DNA of 64,000 nucleotides from positions 7,316,001 to 7,380,000 of the forward strand of contig OZ038526.1 of assembly GCA_964036665.1 (NCBI GenBank), written 5' to 3'. Numbering within the stretch: the first letter of the stretch is position 1; each line of letters begins with the position of its first letter. This document shows positions 55,541-64,000 of this stretch, one piece after another. Source of the DNA: Gordius sp. MW1 (Eukaryota > Nematomorpha > Gordioida > Gordea > Gordiidae). A model generated the notes under the pieces. The model had not been told where the DNA came from, did not search any database, and was given only the letters and a program-made list of their open reading frames with translations. The position numbers were made by a program, and so were the translations under genes.

Positions 55541-57655
55541 ACCCCCTTTCCCTCTGTAAACCCTGCAATGATAATAATTGTACTACTTTGTTACTGGAGT
55601 GACAAGAGGTGGCCTTTATGAGCTATTTTTTAATTGCAAGTTAAATAATTAACTTCTTTTAATACTTAGCTATTTTTCTGACTGTTATCATTCTTGAAAG
55701 ACCATGCAGCCAGGATTTTCTCGAGAGGGGGGAGGGGAAAGCTGGCTTTTTTTACATATTATTTGTAATTAAAAATCAAAATTAAACAACCAAAAAGTCA
55801 GGCTCGCTGCTGGACCCACTCGGCTAAGGGGTCGGGCAGGCTACCGTTCTAAATTGAGATTTTCAAGTAAGCCTGGGCGGGCACCATATATAGTTTACTA
55901 TTTTTTGTCACCTTTCTATCTATAAAAATTCTAGAATTAAATCAAATTTTTTTAAAAATAAGACAAAATCGATTCTTGAAATTTAAAATCGTCATTTTGG
56001 GCCCGGCTGTTCGGACAGCATTAGTGAATTGGGCAATTAAAGGGTTTTGGCTGGCCTTGGCAGGCAATTTAGTTATCAAGCCGTGAGGGTTCTAGCAGAA
56101 AATTTTAGTCAAATATGATAAATGATAAAATATAGAATGAGGAACATTATAATAATCGCTTTGTTATCTATACTTCCTGGGGCTGTGTGGTGTTTTCACG
56201 GGAAATAAATGTTCCAACATGTGTTATCTCCTATCAATTTTCACAATCATATTCGGAAATTTTATAATACATTTTGTCAAAAATTAAATCAAAATTAAAA
56301 AATTAAATGTGTATATTATGTTTCTATGTTTTTATAAGTGTCTTAAAGTGTTTGATGTAACTAAACTATGATATTTGACTCATTTAATTTAGTTGGTAAT
56401 AAAAACTTTTCAAATTTTCGCCGGGGGGGGGGAGGGGGAATTCCCGTTTTACCCCCCCCCCCCCCCCCTATTTACGCCACTGCTAAAGACGAAATAAATT
56501 TCAATACAAAAACCCTTGAAAATTAAAAAAAATATGTTTTGCCCCCCCCCCCCTAATTGAAATTAAAACCATTTCCCCCCCCCCCTTCCCTAGTCCAAAA
56601 TCTGGCTACACCCATGGATACGATAAATTGTAGAGAAATATTAGTTTAAAATTTGTTATTCCAACCAAAATGCACGCTTATTAGTTTTGACTATCTGTTG
56701 TTGCATTTGACATAACTTTTTATTTAATTTAATGTTGTTCTGTTTTAATTAATTTATAAACACAAAGTAAAGTCTCCTAAATCTAAAAGATTATCATAAA
56801 GTTTAAAGAAATTTATTATTTTACGGGCGATTTTTGTTAATACGAGAGGAATTCGTTTTCGCGTTATGCCTTTGATTACATAAATTCTTAGAATAACCGA
56901 CTAATCATTCGTTTTTTTATTTATTTTCTTGTATTCCTGTAATACATTGTTTGCCCAGACTCTAATGTAAACTATAATTTTGTATGCAATAACAAAGAGC
57001 AAACCAAATTCATTCTTAAAATGTAGATATTTATTTCACATTTTGAACAATATATTCTAAAAACTCATATTAAATTTGTCCCTTTACTCATTGTAGACCC
57101 CATATATATCCGAATAATACATAGCTATTTAGGTAAGGTCTTTAACATATATTATTCAGAAAGCCTACTAACTTATATTTATTTAACTAGACAATTTCCA
57201 TGCTAGTCATTTCAAGATATTAGAGATACATAAATTTTCATAGTTTTTTACATTTATAAGTATAAACAAACAAAATCAGCTACTCCATTTTTCATAAGCC
57301 TTAGATTTTATATATTAACACCGTTTATATTACTCTTTTATCCATACCCTTTTATATTTATTTTTTATATTACTTTTATATCGAAAGGTGGTTATCATTA
57401 TAATATCAGCTTTTATTGTATTTTACATCTGTATAATAGTATAGTAATTAATTAAAACCCAGTAGTATAAATTGGAATTAAATGCACTACTCCATAACAT
57501 TAGTGGGTGGATTGATTAGGATAGGATAGTAAGAATTACTTATAGGGAATGGGTTTGTACTCATGCCTATACAGTTACTATATATATAATTTATAAAAAT
57601 ATATATTTATTATATGCATTATATAGTTTAACACACAACCAAATTACTTTGGCTC
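55541..57655. other. Upstream flank of the IRF2BP gene with decayed MITEs
   Basis: 55795-56110 is a degenerate family I copy (ggctcgctgctggacc ... gggcccggctgttcgg). 56418-56620 is a family III copy with a clear right end (tggctacacccatg) and a decayed left end. 55700-55735 is a family III fragment. 56625-57655 is AT-rich, with TATA-like sequences just before the ATG, and has no recognised element. Confidence 0.5.
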
Positions 57656-59771
57656 ATGTCAACCGCTTCAAATCATTCTCGTCAATATTGTTTTTTATGT
57701 GACTTGCCGAGAACTCCATGGGCTATATTGAATGATTTTTCAGAGCCCGTGTGCAGGGGTTGCACGAACTATGAAGGCCTCGATAGAATTGAGAGTGTTA
57801 TTGAAACTGCGCGCAATTTAAGGAAGCAGCATGACCTTTGGCCACCAAGTGAATCACCAATCCAGCATCTTGCTATAACACCTACAAATCGATCACCTCA
57901 GCTCGCATCGCCTATGCATCAGCAAAACAATAGGCCCCCGCACATCTCAAATGGATACCCATCACGAAGGCAATTAGCCGATGGGCCCGACGTACTTGAG
58001 CATCAGGAAAAAGAGGGACTAAGTCAGAACAATTATAGGCAATTGACTAAGCGACATTCAATTGATGTAACAGCAGAAAATGCTAATAAAAAAATGTGTC
58101 AAGAAAATAACAAAACAGATGTTCAGGATGCTCACTTGATCAGCGAACTATCTTCGCAGAACTTCTTTTACCAAAAAAATCCCAACGCTGCAAAAGATGG
58201 TAAAGATCATCACCCTAAGCCACGCTTTAAACCAAACGGCGTGCATTTTATGGACAATCGAGAGACGAGTACACGTCGCATTTCATCGCCGGCATTTGGA
58301 CATCTTTTGAGTCCGCACCAGCGTCAAAAGTCTATATCTCTGTCTGAACAATTCGGTCCTCTGGCTTGCGCTCGCAAAGGGTTTACGGCCAATAACGTAG
58401 ATATGGTACGCAAAATGTCGGCTTCGAAATATAAAAATAACGTTGCCTATAAAGAGTTTTCTGAAAATCACAACAAATTAGAATACCGTCAATATCGTCA
58501 CCCCCAAGGAACCAATGCATTTTACAATCAAGCCCTAACAGAAGAGGGTGCTTTGATGTATAGTCGAAATTCTCCGTCCAGGCAACCATTACCCAAAATC
58601 TTTCCCGAAAATGTCCACGCTAAAGAAAGAAATATAGCACATGACAGCTTGCAACATAAATATATCGGTGCTTCCATGCAAAACCTTCAATCAGACCATT
58701 TATCACCCCCCGTGACTAAAAAACATTTAGGTGAAGAATGGGCTTATAATAACGCGACAAAAGGTAACCTACTTAATGGACAATCTTATCGAGTAGTTCA
58801 AATAAGGAAGGACAGTGTGGCTAGCACCGCGGTGCAACCTATAAGTAATTCACCGAGATTTACGGCTTCCATAACCAATGCGTCTCCAGTCTCATCATCT
58901 TCCAACATATATTACTCTCATCCAATGTTACCTGCGTTCCAAGAAGATCAGAGAATAGGTAATAATCAACGTTTATATGTAGACCATCAAATGAACCATA
59001 TCCTAACAGGTAATGAAGAAATGGCCTCAAGAGGATCCCCTCGCAACATTAATTTAACACGACAAATTAATCCATCTAATGACAATCATAATTCTGCTAC
59101 TTCCAAAACACACAAACCATATGAAAACGTACAAAATATCTATGCAAACCCATCTAATAGTCAACAAAGTCCCTATCACGAGTCTGAAAATGGAAATTTT
59201 TTGGAAAAAATCCCTCTGGCCACCTACTACCCATTAACCAATCCACCAGGGTCACTAAGCAATCCAGCCTACTTTCAAGGTGGAACTTTAAATAAAAGAT
59301 ACATAAGCATGGAAACAGATGGATATAAAGGCAATCTAAAAATAAAAAATCTAGGGCCTAGAATGGACCCGACTACAAACTCTAGCGCCAATAATCAGTC
59401 ATTTTTCGTTTACCCCAACTTTCCTCACCCATCTGAACGTATTGCATACTCTACAACAACGAGATACCCGCATCTCAATATTGGCGGAATACCTTTACCA
59501 TATCATAGGCTTCCGATGGTTTCTACAGCTACCAGCGTACCATCCGATATTCAATTGTCGTTGCCCTTAAAACGTAATTACAAGGAAATGGAGAACGAAG
59601 GCATATTTCCTGGGCTGGGATCTCATTACATAGGACCGGCTACGGCTAAATTTTACGGAGGGCCCGATGAAAATAAACGAAAATTTGTCGAAATGGGAGC
59701 GTCTTCTGGAAATTGCAAAAACATATTTGGGATTTCTCCAATATATAAAGTGTGTGAAGATAATGACAAAA
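57656..59771 (+). CDS. IRF2BP-family transcription cofactor, exon 1
   Basis: Residues 9-60 form the N-terminal IRF2BP zinc finger (C12, C15, C33, C36; [43 protein letters not shown]), strikingly like vertebrate IRF2BP1/2/L. In those proteins it mediates homo- and hetero-dimerisation in nuclear corepressor complexes. The next 640 residues are low-complexity, rich in N, S, P, H, Q and Y, with little recognisable structure. The ATG at 57656 is chosen because the zinc finger begins a few residues later, as in the family. The exon ends ACAAAA|GTAAAT at phase 1. Reading on past 59771 would add six codons and stop at 59788. Confidence 0.93.
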
Positions 59772-59858
59772 GTAAATTATTTGAATGATATTTTATATTA
59801 AAACATTTTTTTACATAATTATTAGGATGTATATAAGCTTTCCTGTCTTTAATTTTAG
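59772..59858 (+). other. Predicted 87-bp intron of the IRF2BP gene
   Basis: Donor GTAAAT after ACAAAA and acceptor tttaattttag preceded by a pyrimidine stretch (tttcctgtcttt). Removing it joins phase 1 to phase 1, so exon 1 (ending in one spare A) and exon 2 (starting TC) restore a single frame. The intron is AT-rich, with in-frame stops, and short, as is common in compact invertebrate introns. Confidence 0.82.
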
Positions 59859-61933
59859 TCAACAATCAATTTATAAAATCTCCTAATGTGGGAAAACGAA
59901 ATGGAAGCGAAACCCCTGAAAGCAAAGTTTGCGACCAAGGGCCTCCACAATACAAACACGTCACATTTTTTAATGTTAATAACGCCGGTAAGATACAACA
60001 AGACAGTGAGAGTACAAAATTAAATGAAAATGGTAAGTTTTCGCCACCAGGAATTTTTCAAAGGCCATATTCAGACTCTACATCACCACAATCAGCTGCT
60101 TTATCCCTTAAAAGAATGAATAAAGAGATGCTCACAAATAAGCTCACTAACATCAATGATCAAGCATATGATAGCAAAGGTATCATAGATAATGAACGTG
60201 CTCAAAGTGTGCAATATAAAAACTCCGTTTATTCAGGGTTGAGCCCAGGAAAAGAAGTTAAATTTGTGAGCGACGAGCGTCGAAGTAATGATGTGCCTTA
60301 CTTGCCTACTACCGCAGGTGATACTACATCTTTAAGCGTGACAGGTACTTCGAATAGCAATAATAATCAATTGTCATCTTCTCCACTTAATTGCGTCTTG
60401 TGTCGCAGCAGGCTAGAGGATACGCACTTTGTCCAATGTCCTTCTGTTAGCGACCATAAATTTTGCTTCTCTTGTACTAGACGAAGTATCAAAGATCAAC
60501 AAGCTAAATTTACATCTAGAACTAGCAATAATAAGGGAATCAAAAAAGACGAAAATATTGAGAATTCTGGTCGAAACTTTTCTATATATAGCAATGAAAT
60601 CTATTGCCCTAGCGGTCAAAATTGCCCCCTTCTAGGTTCAACAGTACCTTGGGCTTTCATGCAAGGGGAAATATCAACGATATTTCATGCCGATTGCAAC
60701 TTCGAAGATGAGACTCGTCCAATGGTAGCTAAACAACTAGGTAAGGAAAAAGAAGTAAAATGTAAAAGCAGAAACACGCAAAGATGTAAAGATAAAGATA
60801 AAAAAATATCTATGAGTGTTGATCAAAATTCCGCTGAGAGTTTTAAAGCCAATAATCTTAATAATGAATCTAGCAAAAATAACGAATGTGAGACAAATAA
60901 TTCTCAACCAAATTCAAATAAATCTATTGCACGGCGATCATTTGAGTATAATTATCACGATGAGCAAAGCATGGAGCAAACAAGTATCAATCAGAAATTT
61001 AATCGTAAAACGGTCCCAGTATACAGCACAAAAGAATATGAGACTAGTCACAAGGAGACATCGCATTCTTCAAAAAAAAACATAAATCAGGTTTCACTTT
61101 TAAACACTTCAAAGTTAACAAAGGCTCAAGTATCTAAACTGGCAAAGATTTCAATTAAAACAATTTCCCCCCATTACTCTATGGAAAATAAGCGAGAGTT
61201 TTTAAATGCCAAGCCACAGAATAATTGTAATGAACAAAATTCTGAAGTCAGATTTGACTTAAGTGCTAAAAATAAGTACAAACTCTTGGAAGAGAAGCAT
61301 GGAAAAGTTGATAACTCTATCACCAATTATGAAATGGAATTGGGATCTGGCAGAAGTGAGCCAAAGTACATAACCAGACAGCCTGCAAAAAGGCCCCTAT
61401 CTCCTCTTCATACTATAATTACGCCTTCCTCAAACCAACAAAATACCCCCGAGATTAAAACCATCAATCTGGAAAATTTTAACGATGAAGCTAGTGTGTC
61501 AAATAATGCGCAAGACTACTGTGATAAATCCTTTTACAAGAAAACCGATAAATTAGTAGGACACTTAGATGTGGAGGAGGAAGAGGAGAAATGTTTAGAA
61601 ATATGTGAAAACAAGGATGAAGGAGAAGAGAATAATAGAGATAGGTCATCTGAAAATAAATGTGTTGCTACAAACAAAAATGATTTATCCACAACGCCTA
61701 ACATCGTTAAAGGAGATGAGTGCAATGGGAAACGTTCCGGAAGTAGTAATAATAATTCTTCTGTGGAAAAGCAAAGAGATTTAACAGAGGATAGCCCTTT
61801 TAAGGACAACGAGAGTTCTTGTAATTTTTTAAATAAAAAAATCAATACATCCTCCCCAAGTGGACATCGCAGTGCCATTAAATCAACGAGTTATGATCGC
61901 CAAAGATATGTGACGAGTGAAGATGGAAGTTAA
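59859..61933 (+). CDS. IRF2BP-family transcription cofactor, exon 2 (RING)
   Basis: The spliced protein would be about 1,396 residues. The C3HC4 RING spans about 884-981 (C884, C887, C899, H905, C908, C911, then C955 and C961; [38 protein letters not shown]), the diagnostic C-terminal module of IRF2BP proteins, which in mammals binds IRF2 and other factors. A segment of about 28 extra residues sits between C911 and C955. A further 415-residue tail rich in N, S, K and E follows the RING, with acidic runs near 61576-61640, whereas vertebrate homologues stop soon after the RING. Stop TAA at 61931-61933. Confidence 0.93.
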
Positions 61934-63785
61934 ACATTTTTTGCTCACATATACGGTACACGATGACTAAACTTACAAATTTATTAAATTTCAATCAATT
62001 CGTTTTACAATTGTTTATAGGTTTTATCAGACTAATCTTGACTTAAGTAACTTTAAATGACGAACGATTTATATATTTCAATATTTAATTAATTTATAAC
62101 CATGTAAACATGTATACGTAATTTATAATTATTGTTAAATCTTTGTAAAAGTATGACAGAAGTAATTAAATATAATTATGTTGTTTATTTTTAGTTGTTG
62201 TTTGCATGATGCGTTTTTTAATTAGCATTTAAATATATTTTTGCCTAAAATACCTTAATTATGGCCGATCATAATTGGTTTATATTGCATATAAAACTAC
62301 ATATCTTAGCACTAGGTTTTTAAATTATTTAAAAAATAAAAGGTTTAGTATTTTAATACTTTATTAAGTATAAGGAATTAGGGTCCACATAAACTCAATC
62401 ACCAACTTCATATATAGTTCAATGCTCTTCAACAATTAATGCTCCTGAATTTTATGCCTAGGCTAACATTTGGATTTAAAAAATCGAGAAGGCCACTCTG
62501 AATTGGTCATTAAATATGCACACATATCAATTAATAAAGATATGGCTTATCCGTTTTCTGAATCATGCCACAGAATTATAATTTATTCACACCTAGCAGT
62601 CTATGCACCTAGCAGACGCTTCAAAAATTAGTGAAAAGGCTTTAAATTCAATAAGAGGAAATGTATTAAGCGACAGTTGGTCTAGAACCAAATATGATAC
62701 AAAAAAATAGTTTTAATGTAATTGAATAATGGACTCATACTTATTAAAAGCATCTTAGGTAAAATAAATGTTAAATATAAATAATACCAAAAAGTTATAA
62801 AGCGTTTTGCATGTATTAAATAATGTTAAACTTATTTAGGAGCCCTTTAAATGAGTTCCTCAATTACGAAGCTGCTCAAAATTATATTTTGCTATTTTTT
62901 CTTTGGAAAAAATAGTTCAACATATTTTCGGTATATATTTTAAATGGCAGGTCCTTATTTAGCACGATACATATTTAATAAATAACAGTAAAATTATGAC
63001 GCAAGTTTTAAAATTTAACTTTGGTCGTTCAGTTCAAGATGAATAAGAGCCACAGTCATTTAGTAACTATGAGGCCCTTTGTTCACTCATATAATCAATT
63101 TAAACACCATAAATTATAGGCTTAAACAAATAATTATTCAAACTCAAGGTATATATATTATATAACTGAAGGTTTTAAGGACAAATTTAAAATATTAAAA
63201 AAAGTTGGCTAAGTTATAAATGCTTAGTAGATATTGTAATAGTACTAATATTTAATATAGCTGTAATTATTATTAAACCAAATTCGTTATGTGTGTAGCC
63301 ACAATACGTTTTCAAATATAAATTCTGTTTATTTGTTCAGCTGCTATATTCGCCATTTGTAATATAGACCAAAAGTGACCTATAAAAACCCACCATACAA
63401 CCATTTTTAAAAATATTTGAATGTTAAATAATAGCAAATCATCAATAAAATTATTTTTAGACTTGCAAACTTTATCGACACCTCTAATATGACGAATATG
63501 ACAAATGTAATATAAGGATATACCCTAGATTAACATTTTAGTTGGCACACGCAATTGAAATATAAATGCAATTTTTAGCACACATATATTTATGGGCTCT
63601 AACACATCAGAAATTAAGATTTTTAAGAGGCAGACACATTTTAATAGTCTTTAATTAATATAATCTTTAAAAATGCTATATAGCTGCGACTATATTAAAG
63701 AAAAGATTTAATTACTATAAAAACATTAGCAAGAATGTTTTTAATTAGCTCAAGCTTAATTACCACAAATGTTTTATTGTCACCC
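61934..63785. other. 3' flank of the IRF2BP gene
   Basis: AT-rich. Several AATAAA-type polyadenylation signals occur (for example 62334), but the true site cannot be chosen. No further gene or element was recognised before 63786. Confidence 0.5.
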
Positions 63786-64000
63786 GGTCAAAGTAGCAAA
63801 AAAATAGCAGCCAAATTGGTCAGAACTGATCAAGATCATGATTGGTCAGGAGGGTTAGGGTTAGTGTTTTAGGTTGGCGTTTTAGATTAGGGTTAGGGTT
63901 ATTTTGTTTTGCACATCAAATTCCCTCCCCATTCGAGATTTAATTTAAATATATTGATAATCTAAAAAAATATTTTTCTGCTACTTTTTCATCATTCTGC
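63786..64000. mobile_element. MULE-related MITE, cut by the window end
   Basis: Starts ggtcaaagtagc, then aattggtcagaactgatcaag, like the reversed right end of 13721-14346. The centre contains gttagggtt and cctaaaacact-type phrases. The final bases (tctgctactttttcatcattctgc as two halves) match the reverse of the 8110 terminus, so only about 10-15 bp of the element should remain beyond 64000. Confidence 0.75.

Noticed and set aside
59888-59890. Start of a separate second gene downstream of the 710-codon ORF
   Set aside because: The codon is GTG, the upstream frame is open back to a good acceptor, and the RING plus the upstream zinc finger together define one IRF2BP protein.
63860-63900. TTAGGG-like repeats (also near 7055, 13780, 21555 and 44520) as telomeric sequence
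   Set aside because: Only two or three units, always inside dispersed elements, so not a chromosome end.

Overview
The window is AT-rich genomic DNA of an animal, most likely an invertebrate. Three things point there: one host gene of a metazoan family (IRF2BP) split by a short spliceosomal intron, a Ty3/Gypsy retrotransposon of the CsRn1 type, and dense nested DNA transposons of the hAT, MULE and Helitron groups. The species cannot be named from the sequence. There is no operon, CRISPR array, plasmid or phage content.

Host gene: 57656-61933 (+) encodes an IRF2BP1/2/L-type transcription cofactor. Exon 1 carries the N-terminal IRF2BP zinc finger, an 87-bp intron (59772-59858) follows, and exon 2 carries the C-terminal C3HC4 RING plus a long low-complexity tail unusual for the family. 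No other convincing host protein gene was found. A less AT-biased stretch at about 53.1-54.7 kb could be its upstream promoter or 5' UTR region, but this is unproven.

Retroelements: a truncated minus-strand CsRn1-type Gypsy copy (about 304-3220); a very young plus-strand copy (8658-13300) with two 304-bp LTRs that look identical, a tRNA-Trp-type primer site and a 4-bp target duplication, inserted inside a MULE transposase relic; two solo LTRs of another family (15889-16426, 16753-17290), each with its own 5-bp target duplication; a non-autonomous LTR element (39098-40848) of a related LTR family, inserted in a decayed non-LTR reverse transcriptase (about 38970-41910, minus).

DNA transposons: many non-autonomous elements with 8-bp target duplications (hAT type) in at least six terminal-repeat families, several with degenerate BED/hAT coding pieces; a MULE-like family whose termini recur at 8.1, 13.7-14.35 and 63.8-64.0 kb; a complete short Helitron (15202-15513) and Helitron coding relics (23.6-24.3 kb); several large foldback palindromes.

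The least familiar component is a composite repeat, called family S here, with copies at 21.3-23.3, 30.0-30.85, 31.8-32.9, 33.0-34.0, 44.3-46.2 and 46.6-49.4 kb. Most copies run from a hairpin-bearing CTCGGGCC end through a purine/pyrimidine tract and arrays of 107-129 bp hairpin-containing units to a conserved CCCATAAATTGCATAGCAATTAA end. Some carry tRNA-like pol III box sequences. Two copies lie head-to-head inside two adjacent hAT elements. This family is the best candidate in the window for something undescribed.
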